From Acidobacteriota bacterium (GTDB lineage Bacteria; Acidobacteriota; Terriglobia; Terriglobales; Acidobacteriaceae): a stretch of 6,508 nucleotides of DNA. A program made the position numbers and the translations under genes. Positions within the stretch are counted from its first letter, which is position 1. Every line of letters begins with the position of its first letter. The stretch spans positions 1-6,508 of the forward strand of contig JAJZNH010000936.1 of NCBI GenBank assembly GCA_021811745.1, given 5' to 3'. Below are positions 1 through 5,825 of this stretch, one piece after another. A model generated the notes under the pieces. The model saw nothing but the letters and a program-made list of their open reading frames with translations, was not told where the DNA came from and searched no databases.

Positions 1-238
1 TGAGAGGTCCTTCGCCGGCGCGCGCGGCATCGAGAATGGAGAGGCGAATCTCGTCATCGAGATCGCTGGCCAGGATGGCACGCTGGTTGACGACGGCGAC
101 CACGTGGTCCAGGACGACGGGCGCCTGGGCTGGGGCAGCGGCCGCCGCGGCGAGCAACAAAAGGGCGACGGCAAGGATCGCAATCCCGCCCGGGAAAGGG
201 TTACGGACCTTGCTCCGGATTGGCGGGATGGGCTTCAT
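1..238 (-). CDS. SurA-like periplasmic chaperone / peptidyl-prolyl isomerase, N-terminal part
   Basis: The first 79 codons lie in the window and the gene runs off its left edge. Seen: a basic N-terminus (about residues 1-14), an Ala/Leu-rich hydrophobic core (about 19-36) and a likely signal peptidase I site after AQA (37-39), so the product is exported. The mature start has VVLDHVVAVVNQRAILASDL, which matches the opening of the SurA N-terminal chaperone domain (pattern D-x-VVAVVN...IL.SDLD.E.R). Known for the family: SurA-type proteins bind unfolded outer-membrane proteins in the periplasm, often carry parvulin isomerase domains, and deliver clients to BamA. Whether a parvulin domain follows cannot be seen. 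The ATG (238-236) overlaps the last base of the upstream Omp85 stop (TGATG), and no strong Shine-Dalgarno is near, so translational coupling is likely. It was translated by hand from the reverse complement. Confidence 0.85.
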   Translation of the reverse strand, partial: MKPIPPIRSKVRNPFPGGIAILAVALLLLAAAAAAPAQAPVVLDHVVAVVNQRAILASDLDDEIRLSILDAARAGEGPL

Positions 239-3200
239 CAGAACGTCTGCCCCAGGCTGAAGAAGAAGTTGAAGTGCGGCGCCTCGCCGAGATGCGGATC
301 CGAATACGGGCCGTTCGGATTGCTGGTCGAAGAACCGATCGAATAATCGATGTTCACCGGGTAAATGGGCGGGTTCAGGTTATAGCTGAAATCGAAGCGG
401 ATCGGGCCCACCGGCGTATGGTAGCGCAGCCCGATGCCGGGTGCGTGCGAGAAGTAGTTGAAGTCACACTTTCCTTGCACGCCCGTGGAGGTGGACGGCC
501 CGGTGGGTGTGGGGGGATTCGTCGCGCTGCCCGGCGTCAGCACCTTGCACGCGTCCTGGTTCGGCTGATGAAACCGGAGTGCGCTTTCCCAGGCGTCGCC
601 TGCATTGGTGAACACATTGCCCATATCGTGAAACAGCACGAAACTGACCGAGTTGCCCAGCCATGGCAGCGTCGGCGGCGGCAGGCGCAGCTCGGTGCTG
701 TTGATCAGCGCGCCCGCCCCGCCGATCGGGTAGCCGGTCTCGGGATCGCGCGGCCCCGCCGCGTTCACGCTGAAGCCGCGCAGCGAGATCGGCCCGCCCG
801 CATACAGCCGCTCGGGCAGCGGGATCAGTTCGCTGAATCCCGAGCCGAAGGACCGCACCTGGCCGTAGCGGGTATTGCGGGCAAGTACGATCCGGTCCTT
901 ATCGAAACCGTAGTAGCTGGCGTTGGAGACATCGATGCGGTTGAACTCGGCTTCGGCCCCGAAGTGGCTTTCGGAAAGGAACTCCTGGAACGAGGTGTAG
1001 GTGCCGCTATGCGCATCCATCGCCGAGTCGCGGGTGTCGCGAATCCAGGTGAACGACGGGCCAGCCACGCGCACCGCGGTAGCCAGCTCGGCGATGGCGC
1101 CGGGATAGACCTGCAAGCTGCCGGCAGCGACTTTTACGCGGCGGAAGTTGTACTCGTAAACGATGGTATTGGCCGGGGACAGGACGGCGCCGGGATCGAA
1201 GCTCTGCGACCAGCGGAAGGAGCTGTCGAGGCGCGATGCGACGTAGGTGGTGACGTCCTGGCTGTTGGCGTAGCCGCCGGAGATGTTCAGCCCGAAGTTG
1301 CGGAAGCCCTCGAAGTGGGGGATCTGGTAGAGGAGCTGGATGCGCTGCTCGAGGAGGCCGTAGGTGGCTGTGAACGAAGCGGACTGCTCGCGACCGAAGA
1401 GATTGTTGCGGGTGATGTCGGCGATGACGCGCGGGCTGACGCCGGTTTTGCCGTTGGGATTGCAGGCCACCCCGCCGGCAAACGCGCCCGCGCAATTGTT
1501 TTCCGGCTGGCCGGTCTGGGCCTCGAAACCGAAGCCGTAGGTCAGCGCCCAGCGCCGTGCCTCGATGGCGTGGATCAGCACGGTTTTGTAGGGCTCGGCG
1601 CCGTCGGGATTGATTACCGAGGTGTTGACCTCGTTGAAGAGGGCGAATTCGTAAAGATTGCGCTGCGTGTCGAGCAGCGAGGCCTGGCTGAGCGGCTCGT
1701 CGGCGTGGAGGGTGATGGCAGAAGCCACGGTCTGCATGCGCGTGTAGTGGATTCCGGTGAGCAGCACGTCGCGCACGAACACCTGCTCGCCCTCGTGAAT
1801 CCGGAAGGTTACGTCGACGAGATTTGGATTGCCGGGCTGCGGCTGCTGCGCAACGTCGACCGCGACCTGGTTGAAGCCGCGGCTCAGGTACGTGGTCAGA
1901 AGGGCATCACGGTCGCCGGCCAGGTTGCGCGGCGACAGCAACTGACCGGACTCGGTATTCAGCAGCGGGGTCAGCAGGCCGGTGCCGAGATGCGCATTGC
2001 CTTCGATTTCGACTGTACCGACGCGCATCTGCGGTCCTTCGTCGATTTGGTAGGTGACCTCGAGCCCTCGGGTGCGGCCGCGGCCGGGCGGGTCGGCTCC
2101 TGGGGTGGAGGCGGCGGACGATGAGGGGCTGGTTAAGGGCGTGACCTTAATCTGCGAAAAGCCGTTGTTGCGGTAGACTGCCTCGAGCGCGCTGACATCC
2201 GCCGCGACCAGGGCCTGGCTATAGGCGCCGTGCCGGTCCAGGGGGCCGGCGGCGTGGACGCTGAGCAGGTCCTTCAAGGTGGCGGAATCAAAGTAGCGGT
2301 TGCCGGCAACCCGCACCCGCTCGACGCGGCGGCTTGGACCAAGATGAACGGTGTAGAGGATCCGGAGCGCGCCGGCTTCGCCCTGTTCTTCCCGGTGTGT
2401 CACCTTCACGTCGAAGTGGCCGAGGCGCTGGTAGTAATCGCGCAGGCGCCGGTTGCCCTCGTTGAGCAAGTCCTCGTCGACGGCGCCTTCCTCGTAGATG
2501 GGAATCATGCGCCGCACCCGCTCATCGCTGAGACTGGCCCCCTCGACCTCGACATGAACCACCGGGCCGGGATTGGCGCTGAAGCGGTAGTTCACGGTAC
2601 GGCTCGCGGCCACGTAGTCCTGGCTCTCCAGCTTGACGTCGGCTTCCAGGCGCTCCTGCTTCTGGTAGTGCTTGAGGACGCCGTCGAGCGCGCGGTTGAC
2701 GGTGTCGTGGTCCACGTGCGCGCCGGTGCGCAGGTGGGCATGGCGACGGAACTTCTCCACGGCCATGCCCGAATCGCCTGCAACTTCCACCTTGCCGATA
2801 CGGGCTCGCGGGCCGGAAACAACGTGGAACACGATATCGGCGAGCTGCTCGCCGGGGCGCAGCGTCACCGTGTCCTGGATGACCGGCTGGTGATAGCCGT
2901 TGGCAGCCAGCGTCTGTCGCATCTGCTCAAGGGCCTGTGCCAGCTTCGCCTGGGTGAAATGGGTTCCCGGCGTTAGCTCTGCCGCTCTTTCCAACTGCGT
3001 GTTCACTGTGGCTCCCTTGGCCCCATCCACGCCCACGATGCCGATGAACATCCTGGGCTGGCCCCGGAAGATCAGCGCTACGCCTCCGGCCTCGCGCTCC
3101 CCGGCAACTTCGATCGTGTCATAAAGGCCGGTGGCGTAGAGGCGGCGCAGGCTGTCCCGCAAAAAGTCGGAATGGAGAGGCTGGCCCACCGCGTCCTGGA

Positions 3201-3672
3201 TCTGGCCGGCATAGGGCTTGAGGCGGGTTGCGAGCACGCCCTCAAACACCACGCGGCGGATCGGCAGCCCGTTGAACAGCGGTCCGGGGATGGGACCCGC
3301 GGGTAGCGCAATGTCCGTTGGCTCCATCGGCGTGTGGCCGGCCTTCGCCGGATTGCCGGTTTTGGCCGGAACGCCGGGTTTTGCGGGGCGGCCGGTTGGC
3401 GCTGCCGCTGGAGCCAGGGTGATCGTCGGCAGATGGGGAGAGAGAGAGTTTTGCGCTGCATCCGCCGGCTGCTGGACCCACCCGCACAGGGTCCCGGCGA
3501 GAAGGAGCGAAGAGATGACAGTGGATGCCCATGTTCGCCTCGCGGCCGAAAAGAGGCGTGCGAAGAGATCTCGCCGGCGAAGGGACAGACCTCGCTCCCC
3601 GGGGACTGAGAACGGCTGCCGCGGGCAGAACCGGTCGCCGCGTCTGAACGTCGCCCTTTTTCGCAACACCAT
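238..3672 (-). CDS. Omp85-family outer-membrane assembly protein (BamA/TamA-like) with seven POTRA-like repeats
   Basis: A 1144-residue exported outer-membrane protein, predicted to fold and insert beta-barrel proteins. A long basic N-terminus precedes a hydrophobic core (about 49-62) ending near ADAAQ, a plausible signal peptide. Residues 76-135 are an Ala/Pro-rich linker with a three-copy PAKxGx repeat. Seven POTRA-like units follow, at about 137-207, 208-290, 291-370, 371-446, 447-547, 549-629 and 631-706. The beta-barrel spans about 707-1144: it has the loop-6 motif SLRGF (R965), a FHDMGNVF strand (D1016), GPIRFDF (1089-1095) and a terminal phenylalanine, all Omp85 hallmarks. E. coli BamA is about 810 residues with five POTRAs, so this is long. 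The ATG at 3672 is the only upstream Met and follows GGGGAGAG closely. The SurA-like gene overlaps its stop. The canonical BamA versus paralogue/TamA-like role is undecided. Confidence 0.93.
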   Translation of the reverse strand: MVLRKRATFRRGDRFCPRQPFSVPGERGLSLRRRDLFARLFSAARRTWASTVISSLLLAGTLCGWVQQPADAAQNSLSPHLPTITLAPAAAPTGRPAKPGVPAKTGNPAKAGHTPMEPTDIALPAGPIPGPLFNGLPIRRVVFEGVLATRLKPYAGQIQDAVGQPLHSDFLRDSLRRLYATGLYDTIEVAGEREAGGVALIFRGQPRMFIGIVGVDGAKGATVNTQLERAAELTPGTHFTQAKLAQALEQMRQTLAANGYHQPVIQDTVTLRPGEQLADIVFHVVSGPRARIGKVEVAGDSGMAVEKFRRHAHLRTGAHVDHDTVNRALDGVLKHYQKQERLEADVKLESQDYVAASRTVNYRFSANPGPVVHVEVEGASLSDERVRRMIPIYEEGAVDEDLLNEGNRRLRDYYQRLGHFDVKVTHREEQGEAGALRILYTVHLGPSRRVERVRVAGNRYFDSATLKDLLSVHAAGPLDRHGAYSQALVAADVSALEAVYRNNGFSQIKVTPLTSPSSSAASTPGADPPGRGRTRGLEVTYQIDEGPQMRVGTVEIEGNAHLGTGLLTPLLNTESGQLLSPRNLAGDRDALLTTYLSRGFNQVAVDVAQQPQPGNPNLVDVTFRIHEGEQVFVRDVLLTGIHYTRMQTVASAITLHADEPLSQASLLDTQRNLYEFALFNEVNTSVINPDGAEPYKTVLIHAIEARRWALTYGFGFEAQTGQPENNCAGAFAGGVACNPNGKTGVSPRVIADITRNNLFGREQSASFTATYGLLEQRIQLLYQIPHFEGFRNFGLNISGGYANSQDVTTYVASRLDSSFRWSQSFDPGAVLSPANTIVYEYNFRRVKVAAGSLQVYPGAIAELATAVRVAGPSFTWIRDTRDSAMDAHSGTYTSFQEFLSESHFGAEAEFNRIDVSNASYYGFDKDRIVLARNTRYGQVRSFGSGFSELIPLPERLYAGGPISLRGFSVNAAGPRDPETGYPIGGAGALINSTELRLPPPTLPWLGNSVSFVLFHDMGNVFTNAGDAWESALRFHQPNQDACKVLTPGSATNPPTPTGPSTSTGVQGKCDFNYFSHAPGIGLRYHTPVGPIRFDFSYNLNPPIYPVNIDYSIGSSTSNPNGPYSDPHLGEAPHFNFFFSLGQTF
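3334..3387 (-). repeat. Three 18-bp tandem repeats coding PAKxGx
   Basis: Within the Omp85 gene, codons 96-113 read PAKPGV, PAKTGN, PAKAGH. The DNA units are similar as well (CCS-GCV-AAR-NCC-GGC-NNN), so this is a real 3 x 18-bp tandem repeat. It sits in the Ala/Pro/Lys-rich linker between the signal peptide and the first POTRA-like unit. The likely origin is slippage or local duplication in a flexible segment. Confidence 0.75.
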
Positions 3673-3737
3673 CTCTCCCCGAGAACCCGGGAAAAACCGC
3701 TCTCTTCAACCCCCGGGAGGGCCGAACGGACTCAAAA

Positions 3738-3755
3738 GCGTGAAATTTATCACGC
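3738..3755. promoter_or_regulatory. CRP/FNR-like palindromic operator candidate
   Basis: A perfect 6-bp inverted repeat GCGTGA-N6-TCACGC with an AT spacer (AATTTA). Its core GTGA-N6-TCAC matches the inner half-sites of the E. coli CRP consensus TGTGA-N6-TCACA. It lies in the only markedly AT-rich patch between the divergent Omp85 and sigma-factor genes, about 68 bp upstream of the Omp85 start codon. The match is visible in the sequence. Binding by a CRP/FNR-family regulator is inference, and no regulator gene is in the window. Confidence 0.45.
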
Positions 3756-3781
3756 GCTGTGCAAATTCTTGCGCGTTCCCG

Positions 3782-3810
3782 GCAACTTAAATCGCTTCTT
3801 CTTATACTAA
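3782..3810 (+). promoter_or_regulatory. Weak ECF-like (or sigma-70 -10) promoter candidate for the sigma-factor operon
   Basis: GCAACTT (3782-3788) resembles the AACTT core of ECF -35 elements (GGAACTT). After roughly 17 bases, ACTAA (3806-3810) resembles the end of the ECF -10 consensus GTCTAA. The overlapping TATACT (3803-3808) could instead be a sigma-70 -10, but no good -35 stands at 16-18 bp. If used, it would give a leader of about 240 nt before the ATG at 4058. An ECF-type site here would fit autoregulation. This is a low-confidence reading by eye. Confidence 0.25.
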
Positions 3811-3943
3811 CGAGAATAGGGGCGGGCGGCTGCGCCATCCGCCTGGGTTTTCTCCATCGCCGAAAACCGAAATTCCGGATCACAAAACCGGGGTTCCTGC
3901 CGCCAGCCCGGCGGTTAAAGTTCTTCTGTGAGCGTCCACAAAC

Positions 3944-3964
3944 GGTTCCGGTTCGAGCGGAACC
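3944..3964 (+). other. Hairpin in the leader of the sigma-factor gene
   Basis: GGTTCCG (3944-3950) and CGGAACC (3958-3964) form a perfect 7-bp stem around the 7-nt loop GTTCGAG. It lies about 95 nt before the sigma-factor start, in an otherwise featureless leader. A stem of this size is expected a couple of times by chance in a window this long, so its function is uncertain. Confidence 0.3.
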
Positions 3965-4046
3965 CCAGCCCAATGGAAATCGGCGCCGGCCCCTGGGACG
4001 TCGGCCATCGACAATCACAAACGGGTCGAGTGACCCTGGAATTGCC

Positions 4047-4054
4047 AAAGGAAG
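4047..4054 (+). promoter_or_regulatory. Ribosome binding site fixing the sigma-factor start
   Basis: AAAGGAAG ends three bases before the ATG at 4058, placing AGGA five bases upstream of it. An in-frame TGA at 4031-4033 rules out any earlier start in this frame, so 4058 is well supported. Confidence 0.75.
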
Positions 4055-4057
4055 TGC

Positions 4058-4747
4058 ATGCCCCGTTCGACATCCCCCACGCAGCAGCCGGGTTCAATCG
4101 ACTCGAACCATCGCCAAGGGACGGAAAGCCCGGCCAAGCCGAGCCGCCCTTCGTATTCGCCCGCCGCCACGCCCAATCCCGCCGAAGCCGACGTCCTGAC
4201 GCGTGCTCAGGCTGGCGATCATCATGCTTTCGCCCAGCTCTACGCGCTCCACAAGCGGCGGATTTACTCCCTGTGTCTGCGCATGGTGGGGAATATCGCT
4301 GAAGCCGAAGACCTCACCCAGGAAGCTTTTTTGCAACTGCACCGCAAAATCGCCACTTTTCGCGGCGACTCGGCCTTCTCCACCTGGCTGCACCGGCTGG
4401 CCATCAATGTGGTCCTGATGCAGTTACGCAAGAAAGGCCTGTCGCTCATCTCCCTGGACGAGGCGATGGAGCCAACCCCCGAGGAAGGGCCGGGCCGCAG
4501 CTTCGGCGCGCCCGACCTGGCGCTCACCGGCGCCATCGACAGGCTGGCCCTGGAGCGCGCGGTAGCCGACCTGCCGGCCGGCTACCGCCTTATTTTCATC
4601 CTTCACGACGTAGAGGGATTTGAGCATAATGAAATTGCCGCCATGCTGGATTGCTCCATCGGAAACAGCAAATCGCAACTCCACAAGGCGCGCTTGAAAT
4701 TGCGCGACGCCTTGCGCAAGCATCTTCCCCAGGAGGCGCAGCCATGA
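4058..4747 (+). CDS. ECF-family RNA polymerase sigma factor (RpoE-like, sigma-70 family)
   Basis: A 229-residue alternative sigma factor that should direct RNA polymerase to its own promoter set. A Pro/Ser-rich, probably disordered leader (residues 1-43) precedes the sigma-2 domain (about 45-126). Region 2.2 has AEDLTQEAFLQLHRKI (82-97) and regions 2.3-2.4 have FRGDSAFSTWLHRLAINVVL (101-120). After a linker (127-162), sigma-4 spans about 164-220, with DLPAGYR..F.LHDVEGF.HNEIA and the helix-turn-helix recognition stretch CSIGNSKSQLHKAR (199-212). There is no sigma-3 domain, which is characteristic of ECF factors. The only possible start is the ATG after AAAGGAAG. The stop overlaps the next start by ATGA, so it is co-translated with the zinc-finger anti-sigma factor. 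It is divergent from the Omp85/SurA-like pair, so a role in envelope stress is a reasonable but unproven inference. Confidence 0.95.
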   Translation: MPRSTSPTQQPGSIDSNHRQGTESPAKPSRPSYSPAATPNPAEADVLTRAQAGDHHAFAQLYALHKRRIYSLCLRMVGNIAEAEDLTQEAFLQLHRKIATFRGDSAFSTWLHRLAINVVLMQLRKKGLSLISLDEAMEPTPEEGPGRSFGAPDLALTGAIDRLALERAVADLPAGYRLIFILHDVEGFEHNEIAAMLDCSIGNSKSQLHKARLKLRDALRKHLPQEAQP

Positions 4748-4998
4748 GCACGCAACCGGATAAACAGAGCTGCGCCGAGTTTCAGGCCCATTTGCCCGAG
4801 CTGATCGGCTCGGGTGCGGATCTGTCGAATCATCCCCACCTCAAAGAGTGCGAGTTGTGCCGCGCGTTGCTTGCCGATCTGGAGACGATCGCCGAGGCCG
4901 CGCGCAACCTCTTATCCGTCGTTGAGCCTCCCGAGGCGATCTGGGAGCACATCGAGTCGGCCATCAAGGCCGACAGCAGTGGCGCCCGCACGCGTTGA
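4744..4998 (+). CDS. Short zinc-finger anti-sigma factor (zf-HC2/ZAS-like), soluble
   Basis: An 84-residue protein whose start overlaps the sigma-factor stop (ATGA) and follows a strong AGGAGG at 4731-4736, seven bases upstream. Seen: the zinc-binding anti-sigma signature H-x3-C-x2-C at H32-LKE-C36-EL-C39, with C10 about 22 residues earlier. This spacing matches the Cys...His...Cys..Cys set of zf-HC2 domains. The C-terminal half (about 40-80) looks helical and ends with EPPEAIWEHIESAIKAD. No membrane segment is present, so it should act in the cytoplasm. Known for the family: ZAS proteins wrap around their cognate ECF sigma factor and block polymerase binding, and some respond to redox by losing zinc. 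By position its partner is the sigma factor just upstream. What signal it senses cannot be read from sequence. Confidence 0.85.
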   Translation: MSTQPDKQSCAEFQAHLPELIGSGADLSNHPHLKECELCRALLADLETIAEAARNLLSVVEPPEAIWEHIESAIKADSSGARTR

Positions 4999-5041
4999 CC
5001 CACTTCGTGCAGTTGATTCGAAGGGGCCTCGCTGAACTTCA

Positions 5042-5063
5042 CCGGGCCGCTTTTTCGGTCCGG
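5042..5063 (+). other. GC-rich hairpin downstream of the anti-sigma gene
   Basis: CCGGGCCG (5042-5049) pairs with CGGTCCGG (5056-5063) across loop CTTTTT. In RNA this is an 8-bp stem with one G-U pair. It starts 43 nt after the anti-sigma stop. The T run is in the loop rather than after the stem, so it is not a standard intrinsic terminator. Confidence 0.4.
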
Positions 5064-5068
5064 CGGGA

Positions 5069-5090
5069 CCAGGCGCGTTGCTGCGCCTGG
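5069..5090 (+). terminator. Possible atypical terminator or mRNA-end hairpin
   Basis: CCAGGCGC (5069-5076) and GCGCCTGG (5083-5090) form a perfect 8-bp stem with loop GTTGCT, five bases after the previous hairpin. It is followed by AAAACC and lacks a U tract. Its position at the end of the sigma/anti-sigma operon suggests an end-of-transcript or RNA-stabilising structure. A Rho-independent terminator is only one option. Confidence 0.35.
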
Positions 5091-5217
5091 AAAACCTTCC
5101 GGGATGAATTTTCCCCGCCGGTATTTATTTGTGACGGAGTCAGGCAGCCGATCCGAGAACCTCGCGCATCCTAACCGGAGATCATCCTATTCTGCGGGAT
5201 CAAGAAGCGCAGGATTC

Positions 5218-5224
5218 AAAGGGA
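5218..5224 (+). promoter_or_regulatory. Ribosome binding site supporting the GTG start at 5230
   Basis: AAAGGGA lies five bases before GTG at 5230. The only in-frame ATG (5104) has no comparable motif and would add 42 Ser/Arg-rich residues of unconvincing composition, so the GTG is preferred. Confidence 0.5.
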
Positions 5225-5229
5225 TCCCG

Positions 5230-5520
5230 GTGAAACTCGGAACTGTCGTACTGTTGCATGGGTCGGTCAAGGGCATGGGCCACGAGGCCGAATGTGAAAT
5301 TCTTGCCCGCCGCCTCTCGATTCCCGCCGATCCGGGCACCGAACTACCGCGTTTCTTCACCTATACAGATTGTTCGGTGGTGGGGGCTCCCGCAGACCTC
5401 CCGGATGGGGAATACGTCGCGTGGTTCGAGGGGTACAGCCTGAACACCACGCTGCACCGTGGCCTATGGCTCTCCCGAGGGGCGGCCTCGCGGATCGAGT
5501 CGCCCGCTTTCTGCGATTGA
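5230..5520 (+). CDS. Unrecognised 96-residue protein
   Basis: I do not recognise a named family. From the GTG the protein begins M(V)KLGTVVLLHGSVKGMGHEAE and ends ...SRIESPAFCD. A hydrophobic strand (about 3-9) is followed by a probable helix with HEAECEILARRL (18-29). A segment with TYTDC (44-48) comes next, then a beta-like stretch LPDGEYVAWFEGYSLNTTLH (57-76) and GLWLSRG (78-84). There is no signal peptide, membrane helix or complete metal motif; three cysteines occur (C22, C48, C95). Codon choice is mostly G/C at third positions, in line with neighbouring genes, and a Shine-Dalgarno fits. The LPDGEY-x-F-G ... G-W-L pattern looks like a compact beta-sheet domain and may recur in small acidobacterial hypothetical proteins; that is an impression, not a search result. 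An alternative start is ATG 5104. It stands alone between the anti-sigma gene and lon. Confidence 0.6.
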   Translation: MKLGTVVLLHGSVKGMGHEAECEILARRLSIPADPGTELPRFFTYTDCSVVGAPADLPDGEYVAWFEGYSLNTTLHRGLWLSRGAASRIESPAFCD

Positions 5521-5802
5521 CCGCTCACCTTCCAGAGGATTTCCGCCGATACACAGCTTCAGGGGCGAGACGGTGCGTGTGCTCCCGGCCGGCTCATCGG
5601 GTTTGTCCTCGCACCTGCATGCGCGGGGTGCACGTCTGCAACCGGCCATCTGGCAAGCGAAACCTGGGTGCGCCGCTCGTTCCGCGTCCGCATCTCATCT
5701 GTACAGATTGCGGGGTGGATGGCCGGTGGGATCCGGAATACGCATCGGCAGCAAGCCTCCACGGCAACGGAAACACTTCCCAGATACAGAAACGGGCCAT
5801 GG
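5521..5802. other. Intergenic stretch with no convincing gene
   Basis: About 280 bp up to the lon promoter candidate. Open frames exist on both strands, but their translations are Arg/Ser/Pro-rich with no family pattern, and none has a good start context. One 12-bp perfect palindrome (ATCTGTACAGAT, 5697-5708) is present. A short stretch near 5702-5725 resembles part of the preceding small gene and might be a decayed copy. Nothing else is seen. Confidence 0.5.
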
Positions 5803-5808
5803 TAGAAT
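5800..5808 (+). promoter_or_regulatory. Extended -10 promoter candidate for lon
   Basis: TGGTAGAAT contains the extended -10 motif TGn followed by TAGAAT, which matches five of six positions of TATAAT. No good -35 stands at 16-18 bp, as is common for extended -10 promoters. Predicted transcription would start near 5815, giving a leader of about 54 nt. Confidence 0.4.
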
Positions 5809-5825
5809 CTGAAACTTCGTGGAGG

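Noticed and set aside
220..2124. A 634-codon open frame on the plus strand
   Set aside because: It lies entirely antisense to the Omp85 gene, whose motifs are unmistakable. Its translation is compositionally odd (Ala/Val/Gly/Arg/Glu) with no domain pattern. Long antisense frames are common opposite GC-rich genes.
2230..2976. A 248-codon plus-strand open frame
   Set aside because: Another antisense shadow of the POTRA region, with no family motif and no ribosome binding site seen.
3944..3964. A tRNA-like T-arm (GGTTCGAG-like loop)
   Set aside because: The stem pairs in a register that does not fit a T-arm, and no acceptor, D or anticodon arm is found around it.
3242..4048. A 268-codon minus-strand open frame covering the divergent intergenic region
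   Set aside because: It overlaps the Omp85 N-terminus in another frame, its composition is Arg/Pro-rich, and it would run through the AT-rich control patch.
3928..4302. A plus-strand open frame overlapping the start of the sigma factor
   Set aside because: Out of frame with the clear sigma-2 domain. Its translation is low-complexity and shows no family features.
5104..5229. ATG at 5104 as the start of the 96-residue protein
   Set aside because: No Shine-Dalgarno is present, the added 42 residues are Ser/Arg-rich and unlike the rest, and AAAGGGA sits five bases before a GTG at 5230. It remains an alternative.
5697..5708. The 12-bp perfect palindrome ATCTGTACAGAT as an operator
   Set aside because: A 12-bp palindrome is expected about once or twice by chance in 6.5 kb, and it is roughly 100 bp from the nearest promoter candidate.
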